Origin: Mesorhizobium sp. M2A.F.Ca.ET.046.03.2.1
GTDB lineage: Bacteria; Pseudomonadota; Alphaproteobacteria; Rhizobiales; Rhizobiaceae
Reading direction: 5' to 3'
Assembly: GCF_003952425.1 (NCBI RefSeq)
Contig: NZ_CP034449.1
Span: 4,824,001 to 4,888,000 of the forward strand
DNA length: 64,000 nt
Position numbers and translations under genes: made by a program. Each line of letters opens with the position of its first letter. Positions within the stretch are counted from its first letter, which is position 1. Positions 52,111 through 61,254 of this stretch are shown in pieces. The notes beneath the pieces were generated by a model, which saw nothing but the letters and a program-made list of their open reading frames with translations, was not told where the DNA came from and did no database searches.

Positions 52111-52487
52111 CAGGCAGGCCTCGAACAGCTTGCGCGCCTAAAATCCGAGTCAAATTGTCGCTTTTGACGTGAAAACGCAGGGTTTTCAGCGGTTGGCGTT
52201 GCCGAGGATCACGCATTAACGCTAACGGTAACAGATCGTGTTCTGGCCGGGGCCGGATTCTTGATCTAAACCAGCGGTTTACCACGAAATGCTGTGCATC
52301 ATTTTTGACGGGATATCGCCACGGTGTTACCGCATTTCGGCTTCAATAAACGATGATTAACCATTAGGATCGATATTCGGATGTGAAAACGACGCATCCG
52401 TTTGGTCAAATCCGGGGACAAACGGCAGCCTGAAAGCCAGTTGATTTGAACAAAGTCGAACGACACACAAACGGGCGGCATTTTCAC
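52111..52487. other. Intergenic region upstream of the DUF882 gene
   Basis: The region is A/T-richer than its surroundings, with several TTAA-containing words (for example CATTAACGC near 52213 and GATTAACCATTAGG near 52355), suited to promoters. No complete CtrA box, sigma-54 (-24/-12) promoter or hairpin terminator is seen, and no gene. Confidence 0.55.
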
Positions 52488-54347
52488 ATGAGCGTCTGGC
52501 CGAGGTGGCTGACGTTTGTGATTTTGGCTGTCGGGTTTCTGTCCGCGGCAATGTCGGGCGCCAGGGCTGAGGTTCGTACGCTCAAGCTCTATCACCTGCA
52601 CACGCACGAGAAGGCCGAGATCGTCTACAAGCGCAATGGCCGCTACGATCCGGAAGGCCTGCGCAAGATCAACATCATCCTGCGTGACTGGCGCCGCAAC
52701 GAGCCGACGAAGATGGACCCGCGGCTGCTCGACCTCGTCTGGGAAGCTTATCGCGAAGCCGGCGCGACCGACTACATCCAGGTCGTCTGCGGCTATCGTT
52801 CGCCGTCGACCAACGCGATGCTGCGTTCGCGCAGCCGCGGCGTCGCCGAGAAAAGCCAGCACATGCTCGGCAAGGCGATGGACTTCTACATTCCCGGCGT
52901 GCCTTTGAAGAAGCTGCGCAACATTGGCCTCAAGATGCAGGGCGGCGGCGTCGGCTACTACCCGACCTCCGGCTCACCCTTCGTCCATATGGATGTCGGC
53001 AATGTGCGCCACTGGCCGGGCATCAGCCGCCAGGAACTGGTCAGCCTGTTCCCGAACGGCAAGACGCTGCATGTGCCGAGCGACGGGCGTCCGCTGCCTG
53101 GCTATGAGCAGGCGCTGGCCGCCTATCAGGCGCGCAAGGGCGCCGGCACCCCGAACATCGAACTGGCCAGCGCCGGCGGCTCGACCAAGCGGTCCGGCGG
53201 ATTGCTTGCCGCCTTGTTCGGCGGTGGCGCCGACGAGGCCGATGACGCGGCCGATGAAAGCGCTCCGGCGCCTCAGCAGAAAGCCGTGAAGCAGGTTCAG
53301 GTCGCGAGCGCCGCGACGGCCCGCAACAGCAACCTCCCGGGTATCGCGATCGTTTCGCCGAAGGATGCCAAGCGCGCCAACGTCCCGCAGATCGCGGATG
53401 ACAGCGCCGACGATCAGCAGCAGCCGCAGCAGGATACGCCCGAGACGATCATCGCGGCGCTGCCGCCCAAGGAAGTCCCGCTGCCCGACTTCGCGCCGCG
53501 TCCGAAGGTCGATGTCGGCCAGCAGGCGCCACAGAATGTGCCGTTTGCCGTGGCGGATGCCTCGGCGACGACCGAGCAGGTGGTTTCGACGGCGCAGACG
53601 CCCTTGCCTGACAAGGTTCCGTTCGGCGCCGCCAGCGCGGCCGAGGCCGCTGGCACCGATCCGGCGCAGGTGGCGGTCAACAACATCCCGCTTCCGACCT
53701 GGCGCCCAGATCGCTCGACGCCGGCCGAATTGGCGTCGAAGGATAAGAACGTGCTTCTGGCGCTGGCCGAAACGGCTTCGCAGGACAAGAGCGCGACCGA
53801 CGCGTTCTCCGTGCTGCCGACCGCCCGGCCGCAGCCCGGCAAGCAGGATGAGGTCAAGGCCCTTCTCGAACAGGCCAACGCGACCGTCGAGGCTGGCGGC
53901 GCCGGCGCCGAATACCAGCTTGCGTCGCTGACGCAGCCGGAGCCGCGCTCGGCGTTCAACGATCCGTCGAGGGCCGATGCTGCCTCGCCACGCCAGGCCA
54001 TCGCCGCCCTTCCGGCAGGCAGCGATCCCACGAATGCGATCGGCGCCGGCGTGAAGACGACGGCCAAGGAAGGCAGAGCGTCGTCGCGCGACCTCAAGCC
54101 GGGACCGAAGGCCGTGGTGGTGGCGGCAGCGCCGCAGGCCGCGCGCTGGGCGCTGGGCAGCGGCGTGAACATTGCTTCGGTTTCCGATCCGACGACGGCG
54201 CCGCGCTATGCCTACAACATCGTGCATACGCCACCGAGCGAAGTGTACACCGCCGGCTTCCAAACGAGTGGCGAGATGCAAGATGCCAGCCGTTTCAGCG
54301 GCAATGCGGTGAAGTTCCTCTCGGTCGCCCGTTTCCAGACGAAGTAG
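52488..54347 (+). CDS. DUF882 (M15/YcbK-like) exported protein with long disordered tail
   Basis: A 619-residue exported protein. The signal sequence is MSVWPRWLTFVILAVGFLSAAMSGARA. Residues 28-200 are a DUF882/peptidase M15 domain: VVCGYRSPSTNAMLR, then SQHMLGKAMDFYIPG (His and Asp zinc ligands) and GSPFVHMDVGNVRHWPG (second His). E. coli relatives include MepK (YcbK), a murein DD/LD-endopeptidase. The remaining 400 or so residues are low in complexity, rich in Ala, Pro, Asp and Gln, with PLPDFAPRPK- and PLPTWRPDR-type repeats. It probably acts in the cell wall. A terminator follows. Confidence 0.88.
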   Translation: MSVWPRWLTFVILAVGFLSAAMSGARAEVRTLKLYHLHTHEKAEIVYKRNGRYDPEGLRKINIILRDWRRNEPTKMDPRLLDLVWEAYREAGATDYIQVVCGYRSPSTNAMLRSRSRGVAEKSQHMLGKAMDFYIPGVPLKKLRNIGLKMQGGGVGYYPTSGSPFVHMDVGNVRHWPGISRQELVSLFPNGKTLHVPSDGRPLPGYEQALAAYQARKGAGTPNIELASAGGSTKRSGGLLAALFGGGADEADDAADESAPAPQQKAVKQVQVASAATARNSNLPGIAIVSPKDAKRANVPQIADDSADDQQQPQQDTPETIIAALPPKEVPLPDFAPRPKVDVGQQAPQNVPFAVADASATTEQVVSTAQTPLPDKVPFGAASAAEAAGTDPAQVAVNNIPLPTWRPDRSTPAELASKDKNVLLALAETASQDKSATDAFSVLPTARPQPGKQDEVKALLEQANATVEAGGAGAEYQLASLTQPEPRSAFNDPSRADAASPRQAIAALPAGSDPTNAIGAGVKTTAKEGRASSRDLKPGPKAVVVAAAPQAARWALGSGVNIASVSDPTTAPRYAYNIVHTPPSEVYTAGFQTSGEMQDASRFSGNAVKFLSVARFQTK

Positions 54348-54370
54348 CCATTTGAGAGACACCGAAGAGA

Positions 54371-54405
54371 AGCCGCGCTGGACTTGAAGCGCGGCTTTTG
54401 TTTTT
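54371..54405 (+). terminator. Intrinsic terminator of the DUF882 gene
   Basis: AGCCGCGC (54371-54378) and GCGCGGCT (54389-54396) form an 8-bp stem, followed by TTTGTTTTT, 24 bp after the stop codon. Confidence 0.88.
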
Positions 54406-54429
54406 CATGTCGCGCCCAGACCGTCAGCC

Positions 54430-54503
54430 TCCCGCTTCGTCTAATGGTAGGACAGCGCCCTTTGAAGGCGTGAATCGTGGTTCGAATCCATGAGCGGGAA
54501 CCA
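54430..54503 (+). tRNA. tRNA-Gln (UUG)
   Basis: A 74-base cloverleaf with encoded CCA. Acceptor arms TCCCGCT/AGCGGGA pair fully; the anticodon arm is GCGCC-CTTTGAA-GGCGT with anticodon TTG; the T arm contains GGTTCGAATCC. No integrase or attachment site is seen next to it. Confidence 0.97.
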
Positions 54504-54595
54504 GTCATCGGTTGGCGTTATCTGGCATTGCGCAAGCTGCATCGGCTTGAACTTCCCGTGAGGAGGTGGGCGCCCAGCCGGCCGTATTTTAATGT

Positions 54596-55489
54596 TCAGT
54601 CGATTTCCAGCGCGGCCGCTTCGCCCATGGCCAGAAGCCGCGCGGCGTCACGCGCCGGAGGCAGCCCGAACTGGCGCGCATATTCGCGGCTGAACTGGGA
54701 GGCGCTTTCGTAGCCGACGGTGAAAGCAACCTGCGCCGCGCTGCCCGGTTGGGCAATCAGCAGATGGCGCGCTTCCAAAAGGCGGAGCTGCTTCTGATAC
54801 TGGATCGGGCTCATCGCGGTCGCCGCCTTGAAATGGCGATGAAAGGCGGCGTTGCTCATATGCGAGAGCTCGGCCAGCTGCGTCACATCGATCGGCTCGT
54901 TGTAATGCGACCGGATCCAGGCGGTGGCGCGGCGGATCTGCGACAGGCGGCCATCGGCGCGCGCGAGCTGGCGCAGCTTTTCGCCCTGCGGGCCTTGCAA
55001 GAGCCTGAACGCGATCTCGCGTTCGAGCATGGGCGCGAGAACCGGAATCTCTTCCGGCCGATCGAGCAGCCGCAGCAGCCGTCGCCAGGCGTCGAGCAAG
55101 TCGTCATCGGCCGGGTTGGTGACGAAGCTGTCGCCGTCTATCGCCGGTCGATGGTCGATAAGCAGCCCGGCGATCAGCTCGATATCGATGGCGAAGGCGA
55201 GAGCCATGTAGGGACAGGCTCTGCTGGCTTCGATCAACTGGCTGGTGGCGGGCGCCTCCACCGCGTAGACGAAATAGCTGCCGGCGCTGTAGGCAAGCGT
55301 GCGGTCGCCGATCAGCACCGTTTTGGTCCCCTGCAGGACCAGAAGCGCGGTCGGCTGGCAGAGCTCGGGCAGCGGCGGCGTCGGAAGCTCGCTGCGGCCG
55401 ATGGTGACGCGCGGAATGGCCGTCTTCGTCCGCCGCCCCCGCGCGTGGCGCCCGGCCATGGCGACCAATTCCTGCAATATGTCACTCAT
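54596..55489 (-). CDS. AraC family transcriptional regulator
   Basis: A 297-residue regulator. The N-terminal half is an AraC_N cupin-like effector domain (PTALLVLQGTKTVLIGDRTLAY ... SYFVYAVEAPATSQL). The C-terminal half holds two helix-turn-helix motifs: IDVTQLAELSHMSNAAFHRHFK and AQVAFTVGYESASQFSREYARQFG. The start at 55489 (MSDILQELVAMAGRHARG) follows GGAAAG. It is transcribed divergently from an SDR gene across 155 bp; regulators of this subgroup commonly control such an adjacent oxidoreductase gene. Confidence 0.92.
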   Translation of the reverse strand: MSDILQELVAMAGRHARGRRTKTAIPRVTIGRSELPTPPLPELCQPTALLVLQGTKTVLIGDRTLAYSAGSYFVYAVEAPATSQLIEASRACPYMALAFAIDIELIAGLLIDHRPAIDGDSFVTNPADDDLLDAWRRLLRLLDRPEEIPVLAPMLEREIAFRLLQGPQGEKLRQLARADGRLSQIRRATAWIRSHYNEPIDVTQLAELSHMSNAAFHRHFKAATAMSPIQYQKQLRLLEARHLLIAQPGSAAQVAFTVGYESASQFSREYARQFGLPPARDAARLLAMGEAAALEID

Positions 55490-55644
55490 CTTTCCAGCAT
55501 TGCCGATCCATCGCGGCCAAGCAACCAAGCGAGGCGCTGACGCGCCCGCGAAGACACGAACCTGAGAGGATTAGGCAAGAGGCTGAGAGCTTTTGGCGCG
55601 CGAAGCGAGCCGGTTCACGTCATCTCTGGGTCATCGAAGGAGAC

Positions 55645-56400
55645 ATGGACATGACGACGAGAAAGAACGCGCTGGTGACCGGCGCCAACAAGGGCATCGG
55701 TCGTGAGACCGTCCGGCGGCTGGCGGCACTGGATTACAAGGTGTGGCTCGGCGCGCGCGACGCCGAACGTGGCGAGACCGCGGCGCAGGCATTGCGTGAT
55801 GAGGGGTTTGATGTCGAGTGGCTCGCGCTCGATGTCGCCATCGACGACAGCGTGGCGGCCGCGGCCAAGACTGTCGCAGCGCGGGCGCCCGGCCTGGATG
55901 TGCTGGTCAACAATGCCGGCATCGCACCCGGCTATGTCGAGGCGCTGGCCCCGGACGGTCGCTATCAGCCACCGCCGAGCCAGGAGCACATCGCGGACAT
56001 GAAAGCTACCTATGACGTCAACGTCTTCGGGTCGGTGCGGGTCACCCAGGCATTCCTGCCGCTGCTCCTGGCATCTCCCGCCGCCCGCATCGTCATGGTG
56101 AGCAGCTATCTCGGATCGCTGGCGCGCGCGTCCGGCAACAGCCAGTCGCCCAACGTCATGGGTTATGGCAGCTCGAAGACCGCGCTCAACGCCATTTCGC
56201 TCGCCTTCGCCAGGGAACTTGCGCCGCACGGCATCATGGTCAATGCCGCCGCTCCCGGCTACACCGCGACGGACCTCAACGCCCACAGAGGCGGCCGCAC
56301 GGTGCAGCAGGCGGTCGAGATCATCGTGCGGCTGGCGACGCTGGAGCCTGGTGGACCGACAGGCGGTTACTTCGATGAGAACGGCCCGCTGCCCTGGTAA
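55645..56400 (+). CDS. SDR family oxidoreductase (carbonyl-reductase-like)
   Basis: A 251-residue classical SDR with all key motifs: TGANKGIG near residue 12, NNAG, catalytic Ser in VSSYLG and YGSSK. The insert of about 20 residues after NNAG (PGYVEALAPDGRYQPPPSQE) and the overall pattern fit plant/animal-type carbonyl reductases that reduce small carbonyl compounds with NADPH. GGAG lies eight bases before the ATG. Placed divergent to an AraC regulator, it is probably induced by a reactive carbonyl or a small molecule sensed by that regulator. Confidence 0.9.
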   Translation: MDMTTRKNALVTGANKGIGRETVRRLAALDYKVWLGARDAERGETAAQALRDEGFDVEWLALDVAIDDSVAAAAKTVAARAPGLDVLVNNAGIAPGYVEALAPDGRYQPPPSQEHIADMKATYDVNVFGSVRVTQAFLPLLLASPAARIVMVSSYLGSLARASGNSQSPNVMGYGSSKTALNAISLAFARELAPHGIMVNAAAPGYTATDLNAHRGGRTVQQAVEIIVRLATLEPGGPTGGYFDENGPLPW

Positions 56401-56405
56401 GTTGA

Positions 56406-57044
56406 TTACTTCTTGAGCTTGCTCGCGTCACGCGCCAGCGCTTCGATCTCGTCCCACTTGCCGGCCTTGATGAGATCGTCGGGCGCCACCCAGGAGCCGC
56501 CGACGCAGATGACGTTGGGCAGGCTCAGATAGTCGGCGGCGTTCTTGGCCATTATGCCGCCGGTCGGGCAGAATTTCACGTCCGCCAGCGGCGAGGCGAA
56601 AGCTTTCAGCGAAGCGATGCCGCCGGACTGCTCGGCCGGGAAGAACTTCAGGAAGCGCAGGCCGGCTTCGCGCGCGGCCATGATCTCGCCGGGCGTGATC
56701 GCGCCGGGCAGCAGCGGCACGGGGCTGTCCTTGGCCGCCTCGAGAAGCTGGCTGGTGATGCCGGGGCTGACGATGAATGTCGAGCCGGCGCGGGCTGCTT
56801 CTTCGAACTGCCTGGCATCGAGGATGGTGCCGGCGCCGACAATCGCGTCCTCGACCTCGGCCGCGACGCGTCGGATCGCTTCCAGCGCGTCGGCGGTGCG
56901 CAGTGTGATCTCGATGGCCCGCAACCCGCCGCGCGACAAAGCGCGAGCGAGCGGCACGGCATCGGCGACATTGGCGATCTTGAGCACCGGGATGACCGGC
57001 TGACCGTTGAGGAGCGACAGGAGCTTTTCGGTCTTGCTGGTCAT
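56406..57044 (-). CDS. eda: KDPG/KHG aldolase (2-dehydro-3-deoxy-phosphogluconate aldolase)
   Basis: A 212-residue class I aldolase that splits KDPG to pyruvate and glyceraldehyde-3-phosphate in the Entner-Doudoroff pathway. The start at 57044 follows GGAGACCAGCAC. Catalytic Glu is in IEITLRTADAL, and the Schiff-base Lys is in LKFFPAEQSGG (FFPAE is the family signature); GAGTILDARQ and PTGGI complete the phosphate site. No edd, zwf or pgl gene is adjacent. It ends 6 bp after the convergent SDR gene. Confidence 0.95.
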   Translation of the reverse strand: MTSKTEKLLSLLNGQPVIPVLKIANVADAVPLARALSRGGLRAIEITLRTADALEAIRRVAAEVEDAIVGAGTILDARQFEEAARAGSTFIVSPGITSQLLEAAKDSPVPLLPGAITPGEIMAAREAGLRFLKFFPAEQSGGIASLKAFASPLADVKFCPTGGIMAKNAADYLSLPNVICVGGSWVAPDDLIKAGKWDEIEALARDASKLKK

Positions 57045-57193
57045 GTGCTGGTCTCCGTTTCTATGTTTTAAACCGATTAGCAGAAGGGTCCGTCCAAGTC
57101 CACGAAGCCCGGCGTGTCGCGATGCCGCGCGGCGGATCGTGCGTCGCCTGAACTTCCTTTGCCTTGAAACCGCTTTGACCACAGTCTAGTGGC

Positions 57194-58129
57194 ATGGCCA
57201 TGACGACAACCAAGGAATTTCAGCCCATCCAGGTCGCCGCGCTTTACAAATTCGCGCGGCTCGACGGATACGAGGCCCTGCGCGCGCCGCTCGCCGCCTT
57301 CTGTTGCGGGCGCGGCATCAAGGGCACACTGCTTCTGGCGCATGAAGGCATCAATGGCACCGTTGCCGGCAGCGAGGAAGCGATTGCCGCGCTTGTGGAC
57401 CATCTGCAGGCCATCGAAGGCCTTGCCGGGCTGGAAGTCAAATACAGCAGCGCCGCCGAGATGCCGTTCCACCGCATGAAGGTGCGGCTGAAGCGGGAGA
57501 TCGTCACCATGGGCGTCGAGGATATCGATCCGGCAACCAGCGCCGGCACCTATGTCGCGCCGGCCAACTGGAATGCGCTGATCTCGGACGCCGACACCGT
57601 CGTCATCGACACGCGCAACGCCTATGAAGTCTCGCTCGGCACCTTCACGGGCGCGGTCGACCCGAGGACCTCCAGCTTCCGCGAGTTCCCGGCCTGGGTG
57701 GAAGAGCACCGTGAAGAGCTCGAAGGCCGCAAAGTGGCGATGTTCTGCACCGGCGGCATTCGCTGCGAGAAGGCGACAGCCTATGTGAAGTCGCTCGGCC
57801 TCAAGAACGTCTTCCATCTCAAGGGCGGTATCTTGAAATATCTCGAAGAGGTGCCGGCCGAAGAGAGCCTGTGGCAGGGCGAGTGTTTTGTGTTCGACGA
57901 GCGGGTGTCCGTCTCGCATGGCCTGACCGAGGGCGAGGCGGAGCTCTGCCGCGCCTGCCGGCATCCGCTGACGGTCGAGGACCGGCTGTCGCCGAAATAC
58001 GCGACCGGCGTTTCATGCCCGCATTGTTTCGAAACGCGGTCCGATGCGGACCGCGAGCGCTACGCCGAACGCCACCGTCAGGTCGAACTTGCGCAGGCGC
58101 GCGGCGGCAAGCGCCATATCGGCAGCTAA
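57194..58129 (+). CDS. trhO: tRNA uridine(34) hydroxylase TrhO, rhodanese-domain protein
   Basis: A 311-residue protein of the TrhO (YceA) family, which hydroxylates wobble uridine to ho5U in some tRNAs. An N-terminal acylphosphatase-like domain ([20 protein letters not shown] ... [14 protein letters not shown]) precedes a rhodanese domain with active Cys185 in [13 protein letters not shown]-terminal cysteine-rich tail (CRACRHPL ... GVSCPHCF) completes the usual layout. A second ATG lies two codons on. No partner gene is evident. Confidence 0.94.
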   Translation: MAMTTTKEFQPIQVAALYKFARLDGYEALRAPLAAFCCGRGIKGTLLLAHEGINGTVAGSEEAIAALVDHLQAIEGLAGLEVKYSSAAEMPFHRMKVRLKREIVTMGVEDIDPATSAGTYVAPANWNALISDADTVVIDTRNAYEVSLGTFTGAVDPRTSSFREFPAWVEEHREELEGRKVAMFCTGGIRCEKATAYVKSLGLKNVFHLKGGILKYLEEVPAEESLWQGECFVFDERVSVSHGLTEGEAELCRACRHPLTVEDRLSPKYATGVSCPHCFETRSDADRERYAERHRQVELAQARGGKRHIGS

Positions 58130-58241
58130 AGCCTCACGCGCAAAACCTGCTCCGTCATTGTAATGTCAAACCGCGGGGCCTACCTGTTGCCGGTCCGAAA
58201 CCATGCCCGCCCATTCGGCCGGGCCAATTCTGGAGGCATTG

Positions 58242-58973
58242 ATGCTCGACCCCAAGAAGCTGCTCGACGACCTTCTCGGATCGCAGATTCCCGGCACGGG
58301 CTCGACCGTTCGCGACAAGGCGGGGCAGGCGGCGCAGATGGCGAAGGACAATCCGCTGGCTGCCGGAGCGCTTGCCGCCGTGCTGCTCGGCACCGGCACC
58401 GGACGGCAGGTGACGGGCGCGGCCATCAAGCTCGGCGGCCTGGCGGCGATCGGCGGCCTCGCCTACAAGGCCTATCAGAATTACAAGGCCGGCAACGAGC
58501 CGGCGCAGGCGCCCGCGTCCGGCGAGCCTGAACTGCTCCCGCCGCCGGCCGATACCGCTTTCGATCCTGCACAGGCACCGCAAGGCGAGGCCGAGTTCAC
58601 GCTGACGCTGGTCCGAGCGATGATCTCGGCGGCGAAGGCCGATGGCCATATCGACGACGAAGAGCGCAAGAAGATCGCCGACAAGCTCAAGCTCGCCGGC
58701 ATCGGCGCGGAAGCGGAAAAGTTCCTGCTTGCCGAGCTCGAAAGGCCACTCGATCTCGACACGCTGGTCGCCGGCGCCAAGACCGATGCGCAGAAGCTGG
58801 AACTCTACACCGCCTCGCGTCTGACCATCGATCCCGACACGCGCGCCGAGCGCGGCTATCTCGACCTGCTTGCCGGTCGGCTCGGCCTGCCGGATGCCCT
58901 GGTCGATCATGTCGAGGCGACTGTCTCGGCGGCAAAGGTGCCGGCCGGCAGCGCGCCTAGCTCGCCGTGGTGA
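58242..58973 (+). CDS. DUF533 (TerB-like) family protein
   Basis: A 243-residue protein. The ATG at 58242 lies after GGAGG and is preferred to one 39 bp upstream. The N-terminal part (MLDPKKLLDDLLGSQIPGTG) is followed by a short hydrophobic stretch (LAAGALAAVLLGTGTG ... AIKLGGLAAIGGLAYKAYQN) that may touch the membrane. The C-terminal 120 residues are a helical TerB-like domain (LVRAMISAAKADGHIDDEERKKI), with acidic residues that could bind metal. E. coli YebE is the best-known relative, and its function is unknown. It stands alone. Confidence 0.88.
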   Translation: MLDPKKLLDDLLGSQIPGTGSTVRDKAGQAAQMAKDNPLAAGALAAVLLGTGTGRQVTGAAIKLGGLAAIGGLAYKAYQNYKAGNEPAQAPASGEPELLPPPADTAFDPAQAPQGEAEFTLTLVRAMISAAKADGHIDDEERKKIADKLKLAGIGAEAEKFLLAELERPLDLDTLVAGAKTDAQKLELYTASRLTIDPDTRAERGYLDLLAGRLGLPDALVDHVEATVSAAKVPAGSAPSSPW

Positions 58974-59014
58974 ACCATGTTGGTAAACGCCGCTGCGCAC
59001 CGCCTTGCCGGTCG

Positions 59015-59029
59015 TTAATCCCTCGTTAA
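59015..59029. promoter_or_regulatory. CtrA-type box
   Basis: TTAATCCCTCGTTAA matches the full CtrA consensus TTAA-N7-TTAA. It lies in the gap before the SDR gene at 59214, 185 bp from its ATG and 42 bp after the DUF533 gene. CtrA is the cell-cycle master regulator of alphaproteobacteria; the link to this gene is inferred. Confidence 0.5.
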
Positions 59030-59213
59030 CTCAGCAAGCGCATCATTCTAATCAGTCGGACCGGCTTTTCCTCCTCCCAAGCGCGGTTCAGATCGGGGCG
59101 GTCGCCAATGGCCGCCCTTTTTGTTGGCCTCTTGTTTGTCGCCAATAGCGGCTTGCCATGATCCCCGGCATTTGCGATGCCACGTCTTTCCGAGCATGAC
59201 CGGGAGGACGACG

Positions 59214-59975
59214 ATGACCGCCATAGCAGAGAAGACCGCCATCGTTACCGGAGCCGGCACCGGCATCGGCAAGAGCGTCGCCACCGCGCTGCTCCAGGCA
59301 GGCTGGAACACGGTGTTCTGCGGCCGGCGCAAGACGGTGCTGGAAGAGGCGATCGCCGATGCGGGCAAGACGCAAGCCAAGGCATTGGCAGTCGCCTGCG
59401 ACATCAGCAAGGCGGCGGAAGTCGACGACATGTTCGAGACCGTGCTCGAGGCCTTCGGCCGCGTCGACCTGCTCTTCAACAATGCCGGCATGGGCTACAA
59501 GTCGACGCTGATCGACGAGATCCCGGTCGAGGTCTGGAACGATGTCGTCGGCGTCAACCTCACCGGCGCGTTCCTGTGCGCGCGCGCCGCCTTCGGCGCC
59601 ATGCGGAGGCAGAAGCCGATGGGCGGCCGTATCATCAACAACGGCTCAGTGTCGGCCTATGCGCCGCGCCCGGGTTCCGTGCCCTATACGGCGACCAAGC
59701 ACGCCATCACCGGTCTCACCAAGACGCTGGCGCTCGACGGCCGGCCCTTCGACATCGCCTGCGGCCAGATCGATATCGGCAATGCGCTGACCGAGATGGC
59801 GCAGCCGATGACGGTGGGCGTGCCGCAGGCCAATGGCTCGATCGCCGCCGAGGCGGTGATGGACGTGCAACGCGTCGCCGACGCGGTGCTGCATATGGCC
59901 AGCCTGCCGCTCGACGCCAACGTGCTGTTCATGACGGTGATGGCGACGAAGATGCCGTTTGTCGGGCGCGGATAA
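59214..59975 (+). CDS. SDR family oxidoreductase
   Basis: A 253-residue classical SDR. The start at 59214 follows GGGAGG by about eight bases. Motifs are intact: TGAGTGIG near residue 12, NNAG, Ser in NNGSVSA and YTATK. The ADG/RPFDIACGQIDIGNAL segment and the VAVLVM-like end (DANVLFMTVMATKMPFVGRG) resemble rhizobial SDRs of unknown substrate. It is convergent with the aminotransferase gene, 12 bp apart. No pathway partner is visible. Confidence 0.9.
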   Translation: MTAIAEKTAIVTGAGTGIGKSVATALLQAGWNTVFCGRRKTVLEEAIADAGKTQAKALAVACDISKAAEVDDMFETVLEAFGRVDLLFNNAGMGYKSTLIDEIPVEVWNDVVGVNLTGAFLCARAAFGAMRRQKPMGGRIINNGSVSAYAPRPGSVPYTATKHAITGLTKTLALDGRPFDIACGQIDIGNALTEMAQPMTVGVPQANGSIAAEAVMDVQRVADAVLHMASLPLDANVLFMTVMATKMPFVGRG

Positions 59976-59987
59976 GCGCCTGACGGC

Positions 59988-61172
59988 TCACTTCTTTAGA
60001 AATGCCTCGATCCGCTCCAGCGCGCGCAGGATGTTCTCCTCGGAATTGGCGTAGGAAAGCCGGATATAGCCTTCGCCGAGCACGCCGAAATCGGGGCCGC
60101 CGATCAGCGCCACGCCGGCATCCTCCAGCAGCGCCGAGGCGAGCTTCTTGGCCTTCCAGCCGGTCTTCGACACGTTGGGGAAGGCGTAGAAGGCGCCCTT
60201 CGGCGTGATGCAGGAGATGCCGGGGAGCGCGTTCAGGCCCTCGACGACGATTTTCCTGCGGTTGTCGAAGGCGCGCATCATCTTCTCGACATCGTCCTGC
60301 GGACCGTCGATCGCGGCGATGCCGGCAAACTGGCTCGGCGCGTTGACGCAAGACCAGCAATTGACGGCCAGCTTGCGCACCTTGTCGTAGAGATGGGCGC
60401 CCTTGTCGCCGTTCGGCCAGATCGACCAGCCCATGCGCCAGCCGGTCATCGCCCAGGTCTTCGACCAGCCGTTGAGCACGATCAGCCTGTCGCGGATTTC
60501 GGGGAAGTTGAGCAGGGAGCAGTGCTTCTCGCCATCATAGGTCATGACGTCGTAGATCTCGTCGGACATGACGGCGACCTCAGGATGCTTGTCCAGGCCC
60601 TTGACCAGCTTCTCGATCTCGGCGCGCGGCGTGACGCCGCCGGTCGGATTGGCGGGTGAGTTGAGGATGAGCAGCCTGGTCCGGGGCGTGATCAGCGCCA
60701 GCGTCTCGTCGGCCGAGAAGGCAAAGCCGTTCTCCTCGCGGATCGGCACCGGCACCGGCGTGGCGCCGGTGAACTCGATCATCGAGCGGTAGATCGGAAA
60801 GCCGGGATCGGGGTAGAGGATCTCAGTACCCGGTTCGCCGAACATCAGGATCGCGGCGAACATGGTCGGCTTGCCGCCGGGCAGGATCATCACATTCTCA
60901 GGCGACACCTCGACGCCGGTGGTGGTCAGCGTGCGGCGCACGACGGCCTCGCGGGTGGCGAGCAGCCCGTTTGCCGGCGTGTAGCCGTGGTGGCCGTCGC
61001 GCAGCGCCTTGATCGCCGCCTCGACGATGTGCTGCGGCGTCTTGAAGTCGGGCTGGCCGATGCCGAGATTGATGATGTCGCGGCCCTGATGGGCAAGCGC
61101 GGTGGCCCTGGCCAGCACCGCGAAGGCATTTTCCTCGCCAAGGCGGTCGATGGCCGCGATCGTGTGGAGCAT
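59988..61172 (-). CDS. Class I/II pyridoxal-phosphate aminotransferase
   Basis: A 394-residue fold-type I aminotransferase. The start at 61172 (MLHTIAAIDRLGEENAFAVL) follows GGGACGGGAAAA. Substrate and PLP motifs: NLGIGQPDFKTPQHI, NSPANPTGGVTPRAEI, Asp in MSDEIYDVM, the PLP Lys in LNGWSKTWAMTGWRMGW, and the carboxylate-binding Arg in YIRLSYANSEENI. The SWSCVNAPSQFAG-type segment is usual in AspC/Ala-type transaminases; the amino-acid substrate cannot be fixed. It is divergent from the GNAT gene across 82 bp. Confidence 0.93.
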   Translation of the reverse strand: MLHTIAAIDRLGEENAFAVLARATALAHQGRDIINLGIGQPDFKTPQHIVEAAIKALRDGHHGYTPANGLLATREAVVRRTLTTTGVEVSPENVMILPGGKPTMFAAILMFGEPGTEILYPDPGFPIYRSMIEFTGATPVPVPIREENGFAFSADETLALITPRTRLLILNSPANPTGGVTPRAEIEKLVKGLDKHPEVAVMSDEIYDVMTYDGEKHCSLLNFPEIRDRLIVLNGWSKTWAMTGWRMGWSIWPNGDKGAHLYDKVRKLAVNCWSCVNAPSQFAGIAAIDGPQDDVEKMMRAFDNRRKIVVEGLNALPGISCITPKGAFYAFPNVSKTGWKAKKLASALLEDAGVALIGGPDFGVLGEGYIRLSYANSEENILRALERIEAFLKK

Positions 61173-61254
61173 TTTTCCCGTCCCTGTGGTTCTTTCTGTG
61201 AGCGAGCGTTTTTGTGACCGTCCGCTGGGAAAAGTCAACGGATTGGAGTGGTCG

